Source: Candidatus Woesearchaeota archaeon (GTDB taxonomy: Archaea > Nanobdellota > Nanobdellia > Woesearchaeales > GCA-2686295). From it: a stretch of 22,380 nt of DNA. Both the position numbers and the translations under genes were made by a program. The notes under the pieces are model-generated. The model ran no database searches. It had not been told where the DNA came from and was given only the letters and a program-made list of their open reading frames with translations. Shown here piece by piece: positions 14,352-22,306 of the stretch; positions within the stretch are counted from its first letter, which is position 1, and each line of letters opens with the position of its first letter. The stretch lies in the NCBI GenBank assembly GCA_002686295.1, contig NZBB01000005.1, forward strand, positions 1 through 22,380, given 5' to 3'.

Positions 14352-15259
14352 TTCTTTTCTCCAGTTAACCTTAAAAATACTTCTTCTAATCGCTCATTTT
14401 TTAGATCTATCTCTTTTATTTTAATGCCTGCATTTTCAATTTTTTTAATTATGTTATTTGCGTCTTTCTTTATTTCTTTTCCAGTTATTCTTATAATACC
14501 ATTTTTATTTGATATTGCTAAGTCTTTATGGTCTATTAAATTATTAGGAATTCTTTTATCTGTTTTAATTTGCAATGTTTGATTGCTTAAATCTTTCATT
14601 ATCTTGCTTTTTTTCCCAATCTCTATTATTCTTCCTTTATTTATTACGCAGATAGTTTTGCAAAGAGCTTCAACTTCTTCTATGTAGTGAGATGTTAGAA
14701 TTATTGTGGTTCCTTCATTGTTGATTTCTTTCATTAAATCCCATAGTTCTCTTCTTAATTGAACATCTATACCTGCAGTTGGCTCATCAAGAATTAAAAT
14801 TTCAGGTTTATGAATTAATGCTCTTGCAATCATCAATCTTCTTTTCATACCTCCACTAAGTTCCATTGGAGTATTATTTCTTTTACTATAAAGATTAAAC
14901 TTCTTTAAAAGTTTGTAAGTTCTTTTTTCAGCATCTTCTTTTTGAATGCCAAAGTATCCTGCTGTGTAAGAAAGACATTTTTCAACCGTTAAAAATCTGT
15001 CAAAGTTATATTCTTGAGGCGAAAGACCTATTTTTTCCCTTGTTTCTCGATAATTTTTAACAGCGTCAAAACCAAATGCTTTGATAGAACCATTATACTT
15101 TACAAGTCCTATTATACTATTAATAGTAGTAGTTTTTCCAGCTCCATTTGGCCCAATAAATCCGAAAAAGTCTCCTTTTTCAATTTTAAAACTTATGTTT
15201 TTTAAGGCTTCAAATTCCTTATACTTTTTTGTTAAGTTTTTAATTTCTATCGCGTACAT
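14348..15259 (-). CDS. ABC-2 type transporter ATP-binding protein
   Basis: 303 residues. ATPase subunit of the exporter whose permease follows. Walker A is GPNGAGKT (36-43), the Q-loop area is LSPQEYNFD, the signature is LSGGMKR (134-140), Walker B is ILILDEP (154-160), and the switch His is H191 in LTSHYIEE. A C-terminal domain of about 80 residues (KTDKRIPNNL to LEEVFLRLTG) is typical of the DrrA-like drug/lipid exporter branch. The open frame runs upstream to 15382, but those codons overlap the nuclease gene and precede the family start. ATG at 15259 begins MYAIEIKNLTKKY, the normal start. It overlaps the nuclease 3' end by 20 bases, suggesting co-transcription. No clear ribosome site or TATA box was found just upstream. 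Confidence 0.93.
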   Translation of the reverse strand: MYAIEIKNLTKKYKEFEALKNISFKIEKGDFFGFIGPNGAGKTTTINSIIGLVKYNGSIKAFGFDAVKNYRETREKIGLSPQEYNFDRFLTVEKCLSYTAGYFGIQKEDAEKRTYKLLKKFNLYSKRNNTPMELSGGMKRRLMIARALIHKPEILILDEPTAGIDVQLRRELWDLMKEINNEGTTIILTSHYIEEVEALCKTICVINKGRIIEIGKKSKIMKDLSNQTLQIKTDKRIPNNLIDHKDLAISNKNGIIRITGKEIKKDANNIIKKIENAGIKIKEIDLKNERLEEVFLRLTGEKK

Positions 15260-16058
15260 TGTTTTTGTATTTTCCAAAGCATTGCTCGTAATAATCGCAT
15301 TGTCCGGTACTCCACTTACATAGAGGACTTGGCTTTTGAGGGTAGTCTTCTTTGTTTTTGCTTTCAGTCTTACTATGAACATAATTTATGTTGCTCTTTG
15401 CTTTTTCAACAAGTTTTTTATCAACAGGAATTATTAGTTCACTGTGTTTTAAGAAGTCAATTCCAACGAGATCCGGTTTTCTGCCTTTCTGTTCTTCATA
15501 CATCAATGCATATATTCCGAGTTGTAAGTAATATTCATCGTTCATTGTTCCGTTCTTACTGGTTTTATAATCAAGAATAACAACCTTTCCATTATTCTCA
15601 AACAACACATCTATGAACCCTCTAATCTTGTATTTTTCAGATTTAAACTTTTTTTCTCTAATAGGAGTTAAGTGTTTGAAAGAATCTAGAAAAGTTTTTT
15701 CATTGTTTATTTGTCCTCTTAATTTAATCAGAAATCTTGAAAACCAATTTTTAAGCATATCTTTACTTTCATCTTTGTAAAACTGGAGTTTTCTATCGCC
15801 AAGATTTAAATCTTTTAGTTCTGAATATTTTTCATTCCATAATTTATCAAAAAGAAGAAATAAATGAATTCTTAAAGCATCTTCAGTATTTATTTTGTCA
15901 TCAATATCGAAAAAGTCTTCGAGAACAGAGTGAATTATGTTTCCTCTGATTAAATGTATGCTTGGTGTTGAAGGAAGTTCTTCTATATAATGATAGTAAT
16001 ACTTTCTAGGGCATTGTTTATAGGTATTTATACTGCTTGGACTTTCTACTCGGCTCAT
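15240..16058 (-). CDS. RecB/Cas4-like PD-(D/E)XK nuclease with Fe-S cluster motif
   Basis: 272 residues. Predicted DNA exonuclease of the RecB-nuclease/Cas4-related group. Catalytic residues follow the family order: H43 in GNIIHSVLEDFF, D150 in RGFIDVLF, D163 and K165 in ILDYKTSK, then Q179 in YYLQLGIY. One N-terminal cysteine (C16 in QCPRK) and three C-terminal cysteines (C247, C254, C260) match the split four-cysteine 4Fe-4S site seen in Cas4 and AddB. There is no helicase domain and no CRISPR array or cas gene in the window, so I do not call it Cas4. It starts five bases after the ileS stop and overlaps the ABC ATPase start, placing it within the ileS transcript. A repair role is likely but inferred. 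Confidence 0.88.
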   Translation of the reverse strand: MSRVESPSSINTYKQCPRKYYYHYIEELPSTPSIHLIRGNIIHSVLEDFFDIDDKINTEDALRIHLFLLFDKLWNEKYSELKDLNLGDRKLQFYKDESKDMLKNWFSRFLIKLRGQINNEKTFLDSFKHLTPIREKKFKSEKYKIRGFIDVLFENNGKVVILDYKTSKNGTMNDEYYLQLGIYALMYEEQKGRKPDLVGIDFLKHSELIIPVDKKLVEKAKSNINYVHSKTESKNKEDYPQKPSPLCKWSTGQCDYYEQCFGKYKNNVRDRN

Positions 16059-16063
16059 TTTCT

Positions 16064-19000
16064 TTATAATTTATCCAGTAATAAGTGGAATTCTTTTCCC
16101 TTAATTCTTTCTTTAGAAGAAAAAGTGAATCTTTCTGTTGTTTCATGAGTTATATCTATTGTTTTAGCTCCAACTTTACTCTTTATATTGTCAGAATGTT
16201 TTTCAAGCCATTTCTTTTCAGTTGTCTCTATAGCTAACTCTATTTGGTCTTCCTTGTTAAGATTTGCTCTTTTTCTAAGATTTTGAATACGTCTTACAAG
16301 TTCTCTAGCAAATCCTTCCTCTTCAAGTTTTTTATCTGTTTTAAGGTTTAAATATACAATTGTATTTGAGAACTCTGAGCTTTTATAATCTTGAGGTATA
16401 ATTTTTTGTACATCAAGATCTTCTATTAACACTTCGTATTTTCCAAGTTTTAGCTTTTCTTTATTCATTGACTTCTTTATTTTGTCTGTGCTTTTATTTA
16501 TCAGCTCAGCCACATTAGAAGTTTTTTTACCGAACTTTTTCCCAAGAGAAGAATAATTTGGTTTGATTTCATAATCAAGTTTTATTTTCTTGAAAACAAT
16601 TTTTTTAATGTTTAACTGAGATTTTATTAGTTTATCAAGCTTCTTAACTGCTATTTTAATATTTTTGTCAGCAGTATCTATAACAAGTTCTTTAAGAGGC
16701 CATCTAACGCCTACGTTTCCCTGATCTCTGCATGAAAGAGCTGAAGCGATAACTTTTTTTGCTATGTTAAATTTTTCTTCCAATGCTTTATCTGTTAATT
16801 TTTTATTTGGCTTTGGCCATTTCAATAAATGTATACTTTTTTCCTTTAATTTAAACTCTTTTCTCAAGTTTTGATAGATTGATTCTGTAATAAATGGGAT
16901 TATGGGCGAGAACATTATTAATGAATTTAAGTAAGTTTCAAACATCACGTCTAAAACATTTTTTCGTTCTTTTTTATTTCCAGAAGTCGATTTCTCTCTT
17001 ACAAATTGAATATAGTTTCTTGACAGTTCAAGCAACAATCCCTCAGTTATTAACGGAGCTTCATTCAAATAATAATTGTTAAATTTGTCAGTGCAATTTT
17101 TTATGCTGCTATTGAGTTTTGAAATCATGTATTTATCTTCAAAGCTTAAGTTTTTATAGTCGGGTTTTTCAGGTTTTTTTCCTGTGTTTTTTGCAAGATC
17201 AAATATTAATCTTTGAATATTCCAGAAAACAAATAAGTTTCTATGTTTAACATCTGTATCATCAAAATTATAGTTCATGTCAATGCCTGGTTTTGCAGCT
17301 GAAATAGTGTAATATCTGAGTGTATCTGCACCATATTTGTCAATCACTTCATAAGGAGATATTGTGTTTCCTAGACTTTTACTCATCTTTCTTCCTTTAG
17401 AATCCTGAATAAATCCATGCATATACACTGTTTTGAAAGAATGTTTATCCATTGCAATCATGCTTGAAATTAATAAAAGGTTGAACCATCCTCTTATTTG
17501 ATCTTTTCCTTCAAGTATGAAATCTGCAGGGTATAGTTTCTTGAAAAGTTTTTTGTCTCTTGGAAAATTAAGGCAATTCCAAGAAGTTGTTCCGGCATCA
17601 ATCCAAACATCCAAGACATCAGGTATTCTCTTCATAGTTCCTTTTTTGCATTTGCACTTCCAGGAAAACTTGTCAATCCATGGTATGTGCAAATCTTTTG
17701 GTTCTTTCCCGATTTTTTTCTTTAACTCTTTACTGTCAGCTATTACTTCATATTCTTCGCATTTACTGCATCGCCATATAGGCACTGGTGTTCCCCAATA
17801 CATCTGTCTTGTTATACCATTATCACGAAGGTTTTCAAGCCATGAAGAAAAAGCATTGAAAGCGGTGTCTGGAACCCAGTAAGTCTTTTTATGCAGTTCA
17901 AGCATCTTTTTCTTTAAATCTTCAACTTTGAAAAACCACTGCTTTGTTGTTCTGAAAATAACAGGGTTTTTACATCTCCAGCAATGAGCATAATCATGTT
18001 CAACCTTGGTTGTTGCAATAATTGAACCTTTTTTTTCAAGAGCTTTAATGAATTCTTTATCATCAACCCTTGCTTTTAGATTAGCAAACTTCCCCATTTC
18101 TTTTGGAAATAATCCTTTTTCGTCTAAATTATTGAAAGGAAGTATTTTTTCTTTTCTGCCGACTTCATAGTCTTCCGGTCCGCATCCAGGAGCACAATGA
18201 ACTAATCCTGAACCAGCACTTACATCAACATATTCCTTTGATAAGATAACTGAATGAATCTTTGGACTTTTTTTCTTCAATTCTTTGTATATCTCAATGT
18301 CTTTTTCAAATGGGTGTTCGTATTCTGTTCCTTTAAGTTTTTTCCCTTTGAAAGTTTCTTTAACTTTGAATTTTTTATCGCAAACACCGCTTATGAAAAC
18401 ATTTGCTAATAAACTAGCAACAATCCATGTTTCTCCTTCAACATCAACTTTTACGTAGTCAAGTTCAGGATTAACCATTACAGCTAAGTTGTATGGAATA
18501 GTCCAGGGAGTAGTTGTCCAAATGATTAAAAATTCATTCTTTTTTCCTTTAACTTTGAACTTCACAAATATAGAATCATCATTAATTAATTCATAATCCA
18601 ACTCATGTTTTGCAAGAGAAGTTGTGCAGTCATAACACCAATGCATAACTTTCTCTCCTCTATATAAACGATTTTTCTTATGAGCTTGTTTTACAAGCCA
18701 CCATTCCCCTTCTATGAATTCTTTAGCTTGTGGATGATAAGCGTTCTCAAAGTCCATCCATACACCTATCTTTTGAAAATCTTTATTCATCAAAAGCATA
18801 TTTTCTTTAGAAAACTTTTTACATTCTTTCACAAACTTTGCAATACCATAATTCTCGATTTCATCCAAATGTTTAAGTCCGAGTTTTGATCTGACTTTCA
18901 AGGATACAGGAAGTCCATGCATATCATAACCTGCCCTGTCCCAGACATCAAAATTATTCATCCTTTTATATCTTAGAACACAGTCTTTCAAGGCCTTGTT

Positions 19001-19168
19001 CCAAGCAGTGCCTATGTGAACTCTTCCAGAAGTGTATGGTGGTCCGTCCAAAAAGTAAAAAGGTTTTTTCCCTTTATTGTTATTTTTAGCTTTTTCATAA
19101 ATTTTATTCTTATTCCAAAATAATCGTATTTTTTTTTCTACAGCTTTAAAATCGTATTTTTTATCCAT
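16064..19168 (-). CDS. ileS: Isoleucyl-tRNA synthetase
   Basis: 1034 residues, a normal length for the archaeal/eukaryotic type. It charges tRNA-Ile and edits mischarged valine. Visible are PPYTSGRVHIGTAWNKALKD with the HIGH box HIGT (51-54), DMHGLPVSLKV, the CP1 editing domain with WTTTPWTIPYNLAVMVNP, zinc-binding-like CWRCKNPV and CSKCEEYEV, VLDVWIDAGTTSW, and KMSKS at about residue 595 in GRKMSKSLGN. The DMHGLP and WTTTPWTIP elements favour Ile over Val or Leu synthetases. A TATA element at 19192-19200 lies about 28 bases before the ATG. It is the first gene of a minus-strand unit that continues into the nuclease five bases later. It is divergent from NAD kinase. Confidence 0.96.
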   Translation of the reverse strand: MDKKYDFKAVEKKIRLFWNKNKIYEKAKNNNKGKKPFYFLDGPPYTSGRVHIGTAWNKALKDCVLRYKRMNNFDVWDRAGYDMHGLPVSLKVRSKLGLKHLDEIENYGIAKFVKECKKFSKENMLLMNKDFQKIGVWMDFENAYHPQAKEFIEGEWWLVKQAHKKNRLYRGEKVMHWCYDCTTSLAKHELDYELINDDSIFVKFKVKGKKNEFLIIWTTTPWTIPYNLAVMVNPELDYVKVDVEGETWIVASLLANVFISGVCDKKFKVKETFKGKKLKGTEYEHPFEKDIEIYKELKKKSPKIHSVILSKEYVDVSAGSGLVHCAPGCGPEDYEVGRKEKILPFNNLDEKGLFPKEMGKFANLKARVDDKEFIKALEKKGSIIATTKVEHDYAHCWRCKNPVIFRTTKQWFFKVEDLKKKMLELHKKTYWVPDTAFNAFSSWLENLRDNGITRQMYWGTPVPIWRCSKCEEYEVIADSKELKKKIGKEPKDLHIPWIDKFSWKCKCKKGTMKRIPDVLDVWIDAGTTSWNCLNFPRDKKLFKKLYPADFILEGKDQIRGWFNLLLISSMIAMDKHSFKTVYMHGFIQDSKGRKMSKSLGNTISPYEVIDKYGADTLRYYTISAAKPGIDMNYNFDDTDVKHRNLFVFWNIQRLIFDLAKNTGKKPEKPDYKNLSFEDKYMISKLNSSIKNCTDKFNNYYLNEAPLITEGLLLELSRNYIQFVREKSTSGNKKERKNVLDVMFETYLNSLIMFSPIIPFITESIYQNLRKEFKLKEKSIHLLKWPKPNKKLTDKALEEKFNIAKKVIASALSCRDQGNVGVRWPLKELVIDTADKNIKIAVKKLDKLIKSQLNIKKIVFKKIKLDYEIKPNYSSLGKKFGKKTSNVAELINKSTDKIKKSMNKEKLKLGKYEVLIEDLDVQKIIPQDYKSSEFSNTIVYLNLKTDKKLEEEGFARELVRRIQNLRKRANLNKEDQIELAIETTEKKWLEKHSDNIKSKVGAKTIDITHETTERFTFSSKERIKGKEFHLLLDKL

Positions 19169-19191
19169 ATTTTTATATTTGAATTGGTTGT

Positions 19192-19200
19192 CTTTATATT
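19192..19200 (-). promoter_or_regulatory. TATA box for ileS
   Basis: AATATAAAG on the minus strand, about 28 bases before the ATG at 19168. It shares the T-rich divergent region 19169-19286 with the NAD kinase promoter; nothing else is seen in that region. Confidence 0.5.
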
Positions 19201-19255
19201 ATTTTTGAATTTTTTCTTTTATTTTCTTTTATTTTTATACATAACATCCATAAAC

Positions 19256-19264
19256 TATTTAAAA
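19256..19264 (+). promoter_or_regulatory. TATA box for the NAD kinase-malic enzyme operon
   Basis: TATTTAAAA centred about 27 bases before the ATG at 19287, fitting a leaderless start. Confidence 0.55.
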
Positions 19265-19286
19265 TCTTTATTTATCTCTTTTAAGA

Positions 19287-19982
19287 ATGAAAAAAGTTTC
19301 TGTTTGTGTTAAGAATAAGTCAAAAATCAACTATATGAGAAAGTTGTTGGAACGCAAAGGATTTACTTTTGTTCGAAGAAATCCTGACTTTGCTATTTCA
19401 ATGGGTGGTGATGGAACATTTCTTTTTTGTGAGAATAAGTATCCTTCTGTGCCTAAACTATTGATAAGTGATAGTAGGATTTGTAAGAAATGCGTTGGTG
19501 ATAATGAGGAGACAATACTTGATTTTATTAGATTGAATGCTTTTGATGTCAGAGAAGAGCTTAAGATTGAGGGTTCTTTTGGAAATAAAAAGTTAATAGC
19601 TGTTAATGATATATTGATAAGGAACAATGTTCCAAACCAAGCTTTGAGATTTGCTTTGTATATTAATGGTGAAAAAAAATATTCTGAGATAATAGGTGAT
19701 GGCTTGCTTATAGCAACGCCTTTTGGCTCGACTGCTTATTATAATTCAATAACAAGAACTTCTTTCAAGAAAGGAATAGGTGTTGCTTTTAATAATCCTG
19801 TTGAAAAACATAATCCTTTATTGTTAAAAGAAAACGCTGTTATAAGAATCAAAGTTTTGAGGGGTGATGCACAGTTGGCTTTTGATAATCATAGAAAAAT
19901 CTATAAATTAAAGCAAAATTGCTCTTTAATTGTTAAAAAAGCAGATGATGTTGCAAAGATAATATCAATAGAGGGATTTTAA
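19287..19982 (+). CDS. nadK: NAD kinase
   Basis: 231 residues, short for the family (usually 250-300). It phosphorylates NAD to NADP. The nucleotide-binding loop GGDGT lies at 40-44 (preceded by DFAISMG), the conserved acidic pair is read as ND (107-108) in AVNDILI, and the second hallmark is GDGLLIATPFGSTAYYNS (137-154). The N-terminal region is compact, which explains the length. The C-terminal beta-sandwich is present (RIKVLRGDAQLAFD). It ends one base before the malic-enzyme ATG, so the two are one operon. The pairing couples NADP supply to an enzyme that can reduce it. Confidence 0.9.
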   Translation: MKKVSVCVKNKSKINYMRKLLERKGFTFVRRNPDFAISMGGDGTFLFCENKYPSVPKLLISDSRICKKCVGDNEETILDFIRLNAFDVREELKIEGSFGNKKLIAVNDILIRNNVPNQALRFALYINGEKKYSEIIGDGLLIATPFGSTAYYNSITRTSFKKGIGVAFNNPVEKHNPLLLKENAVIRIKVLRGDAQLAFDNHRKIYKLKQNCSLIVKKADDVAKIISIEGF

Positions 19983-19983
19983 A

Positions 19984-21117
19984 ATGAACTATGGAAAAAA
20001 ATCAGTGAAGATGCACAAAAAACTTAAAGGAAAACTATCTGTTAAAAGCAAGGTTGCTCTTAATAATAAGACAGATTTATCAATCGCTTATACTCCTGGT
20101 GTTGCAGAGCCGTGCAGATTAATACATAAGAAGAAGAAAAGAGTTTATGATTACACAATTAAATCTAACATGGTTGCAGTTGTCACAGATGGTTCTGCTG
20201 TTCTTGGGTTGGGAAATATTGGTGCTGAAGCATCAATTCCTGTAATGGAGGGAAAAGCTGTTTTATTCAAGAAGTTTGCAGATGTAGATGCGTTTCCAAT
20301 AGCTTTAGCAACTCAGAATGTTGATGAGATTGTTGAAACTGTTAAGAGAATTGCGCCTGTTTTTGGAGCTATAAATCTTGAAGATATCTCTGCTCCAAGA
20401 TGTTTTGAAGTTGAAGAAAGATTAAGAAAAGAATTGGATATACCTGTTTTTCATGATGACCAACATGGAACTGCTATTGTTACACTTGCAGGTCTGATAA
20501 ATGCCTTGAAATTGGCAAAGAAGAAAATATTTGAAGTTAAAATAGTTCTTAGCGGTGCAGGTTCGGCTGGTATTGCAATAACTAAATTATTGTTAAGTTT
20601 TGGAGCTAAGAATATAATTTTATGTGATACTAGTGGAATAATATATTCTGGCAGAAAAAAGAACATGAATTTTGCAAAGAAAGAAATTGCGATGATAACT
20701 AATAAGAATAAACTCAAAGGAACTATGAGCGATGCAGTTAAAGATTCAGATGTATTCATAGGCATTAGTGCTCCAAAAACTTTGACGAAAAAAATGGTTT
20801 TGTCGATGAACGACAAACCGATAATATTTGCAATGGCTAATCCTGTACCTGAGATAATGCCTTCTGATGCAAAGAAAGCAGGAGCATTCATTATTGCTAC
20901 TGGTAGAAGTGATTTTTCTAATCAAATAAATAATGTTTTAGCATTTCCTGGCGTTCTAAAAGGGCTATTGTATGTCAGAAAACAAATAACTTCTAAGATG
21001 TCAATCGCTGTTGCTAAAGCAATAGCGAAAACTATAAAACCTACGAAGAATAAGATTATTCCGTTGCCTTTTGATAAAAGGGTTGTTGAGAATGTTTTCA
21101 AAGCCATGAAAAAATGA
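19984..21117 (+). CDS. Malic enzyme (oxaloacetate-decarboxylating malate dehydrogenase)
   Basis: 377 residues, the short bacterial/archaeal form without a phosphotransacetylase domain. It converts malate to pyruvate and CO2 with reduction of NAD(P). Catalytic Tyr is Y36 in IAYTPGVAEPC and catalytic Lys is K91 in PVMEGKAVLF. Metal ligands lie in NLEDI (131-135) and HDDQHGTA (157-164), the dinucleotide fold is GAGSAGIA (191-198), and ANPVPEI and SNQINNVLAFPG mark the C-terminal half. GAGGG overlapping the end of nadK gives a seven-base spacing to ATG 19984. NAD versus NADP preference cannot be read safely, but the upstream NAD kinase suggests NADP. The stop overlaps the start of a zinc-ribbon micro-ORF (ATGA). 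Confidence 0.95.
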   Translation: MNYGKKSVKMHKKLKGKLSVKSKVALNNKTDLSIAYTPGVAEPCRLIHKKKKRVYDYTIKSNMVAVVTDGSAVLGLGNIGAEASIPVMEGKAVLFKKFADVDAFPIALATQNVDEIVETVKRIAPVFGAINLEDISAPRCFEVEERLRKELDIPVFHDDQHGTAIVTLAGLINALKLAKKKIFEVKIVLSGAGSAGIAITKLLLSFGAKNIILCDTSGIIYSGRKKNMNFAKKEIAMITNKNKLKGTMSDAVKDSDVFIGISAPKTLTKKMVLSMNDKPIIFAMANPVPEIMPSDAKKAGAFIIATGRSDFSNQINNVLAFPGVLKGLLYVRKQITSKMSIAVAKAIAKTIKPTKNKIIPLPFDKRVVENVFKAMKK

Positions 21118-21218
21118 ACTGTCCACTATGCGAAGAAGAGCTTGAAGGAAAAAAAGAACTTTATTGTAATAAGTGTAATTTATTATTTCATAAGAAACAA
21201 GTTAGGAAAAATTTATAA
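21114..21218 (+). CDS. Zinc-ribbon microprotein, 34 aa
   Basis: A small frame whose ATG overlaps the malic enzyme TGA by four bases, the coupling seen elsewhere in the window. It encodes a 34-residue peptide beginning MNCPLCEEELEGKKELYCNK and ending with CNLLFHKKQVRKNL. Two CxxC knuckles (C3/C6 and C18/C21) with 11 residues between them fit a minimal zinc ribbon, and a histidine and basic tail follow. Such mini-ribbons may bind nucleic acids or proteins. The spacing of the cysteines in so short a frame and the overlapping start argue for a real gene. Its stop overlaps the TATA box of the thioredoxin gene. No name can be given. Confidence 0.62.
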   Translation: MNCPLCEEELEGKKELYCNKCNLLFHKKQVRKNL

Positions 21219-21219
21219 A
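21212..21219 (+). promoter_or_regulatory. TATA box for the thioredoxin-lgt operon
   Basis: TTTATAAA, overlapping the end of the zinc-ribbon micro-ORF. The predicted start near 21240 leaves a short leader carrying GGGTGA (21241-21246), five bases before the ATG at 21252. Confidence 0.55.
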
Positions 21220-21251
21220 AAAACATTTTTTTATTTAATAGGGTGATATAG

Positions 21252-21560
21252 ATGTTGCAATTAAAACAGGAAAATTTTAAGGATGAAACAAAAGAAGGCA
21301 AAGTAATAGTTGATTTCTGGGCTGAATGGTGTGGGCCTTGCAAAATGCTCGGACCGGTTTTTGAAGCTTTAAGTGATGAAATGAAATATGTTAAATTTAC
21401 AAAGGTAAATGTTGATGAGAATAATGATTTAGCTTCTAAGTTTGGTATAAGGAGCATTCCAACAATAGTTTTTTTTAAGGATGGAGAAGAGGTTAACAGG
21501 TTGTTGGGAGCTTTGCCAAAAGATGCTTTGAAAGCAAAGATAAAGGAAATCTTCAACTGA
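21252..21560 (+). CDS. Thioredoxin
   Basis: 102 residues, single thioredoxin domain, cytoplasmic (no signal peptide). The active site is WCGPC (26-30) in DFWAEWCGPCKML, the cis-proline is P70 in RSIPTIVFF, and the family tail (LLGALPKDALKAKI) is intact. It reduces protein disulfides, fed by a thioredoxin reductase that is not in this window. GGGTGA precedes the ATG. The TGA stop overlaps the lgt ATG by one base (TGATG), so the two are translationally coupled, an unusual pairing of a redox protein and a lipoprotein-maturation enzyme. Confidence 0.95.
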   Translation: MLQLKQENFKDETKEGKVIVDFWAEWCGPCKMLGPVFEALSDEMKYVKFTKVNVDENNDLASKFGIRSIPTIVFFKDGEEVNRLLGALPKDALKAKIKEIFN

Positions 21561-22303
21561 TGTTTATTCACAATATTGATCCAATTATTTTCAAAATAGG
21601 TTTTTTACAGATAAGATATTACTCTTTAGTTTATGTCATAGGTTTCTTAGTTACTTATTATATTCTTTTGAAACTTTCCAAGAATAAAAAAATAAAGAAT
21701 TTATCTGAAGAAGCAGTTGAAGACTTCATGACTTATTTTATATTATTTTCTGTTATTGGTGGAAGGTTGTTTCACTTCGTTTTTTATAATCCAGCTGTTT
21801 TCTGGTCCAATCCTTTAGAAATATTATATGTTTGGCATGGAGGAATGTCCTTTCATGGAGGTTTAATAGGAGGGATTGTTGCTTACTTTATTTTTAGAAA
21901 GAAGTACAAGGTTGCTTTTTATGATTTGGCTGACGTTTTAGTTCTTCCTTTTGCTTTCTTTCTATTCCTTGGTAGAATAGCTAATTTTGTGAATGGAGAA
22001 TTATACGGCATTGTAACTAATGTTTCTTGGTGTGTTAAATTTCCAAATGTTGAAGGTTGTAGGCATCCATCGCAGTTATATGAATCTTTGAAGAACTTAT
22101 TTATATTCTCTTTCCTAATGTTTTTCAGAAAGAAAAAAAGAAAGAAAGGAACGATGTTCTGGAATTTTGTGTTGTTATATGGATTGTTAAGATTCATAAC
22201 GAACTTTTGGAGAGCAGATGCAACATTCTTAGGCATAAGCATGGGACAATTCTTAAGCCTGGCGATGGTCGTTGTGGCAATTGTTTATTTGAGAAAAGAT
22301 TAA
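21560..22303 (+). CDS. lgt: Prolipoprotein diacylglyceryl transferase (Lgt), bacterial-type
   Basis: 247 residues with about seven membrane segments, close to bacterial Lgt length. Bacterial Lgt attaches diacylglycerol from phosphatidylglycerol to the lipobox cysteine of preprolipoproteins at the cytoplasmic membrane. Conserved motifs are IRYYSLVY (18-25, the essential Tyr area), GGRLFHF (67-73), WHGGMSFHGG (92-101, H99), the Lgt signature GRIANFVNGELYG (138-150, with R139, N142, E147, G150), RHPSQLYE (168-175) and YGLLRF (207-212, R211). In E. coli numbering these match H103, R143, N146, E151, G154 and R239. The Glu that follows R239 by four positions in bacteria (E243) is Asn (N215) here. 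It overlaps the thioredoxin stop. No lipobox protein or signal peptidase II gene is in the window. Confidence 0.92.
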   Translation: MFIHNIDPIIFKIGFLQIRYYSLVYVIGFLVTYYILLKLSKNKKIKNLSEEAVEDFMTYFILFSVIGGRLFHFVFYNPAVFWSNPLEILYVWHGGMSFHGGLIGGIVAYFIFRKKYKVAFYDLADVLVLPFAFFLFLGRIANFVNGELYGIVTNVSWCVKFPNVEGCRHPSQLYESLKNLFIFSFLMFFRKKKRKKGTMFWNFVLLYGLLRFITNFWRADATFLGISMGQFLSLAMVVVAIVYLRKD

Positions 22304-22306
22304 TTG

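Noticed and set aside
15260..15382. 41-residue N-terminal extension of the ABC ATPase
   Set aside because: Lies inside the nuclease gene in another frame and precedes the normal family start MYAIEIKNLTKKY.
15240..16058. Calling the nuclease Cas4
   Set aside because: Cysteine and catalytic pattern fit, but there is no CRISPR array or other cas gene in the window; RecB-like nucleases of this kind often stand alone.
20451..20891. A 146-codon minus-strand frame
   Set aside because: Antisense to the conserved core of malic enzyme, with no promoter or ribosome site; a shadow frame.
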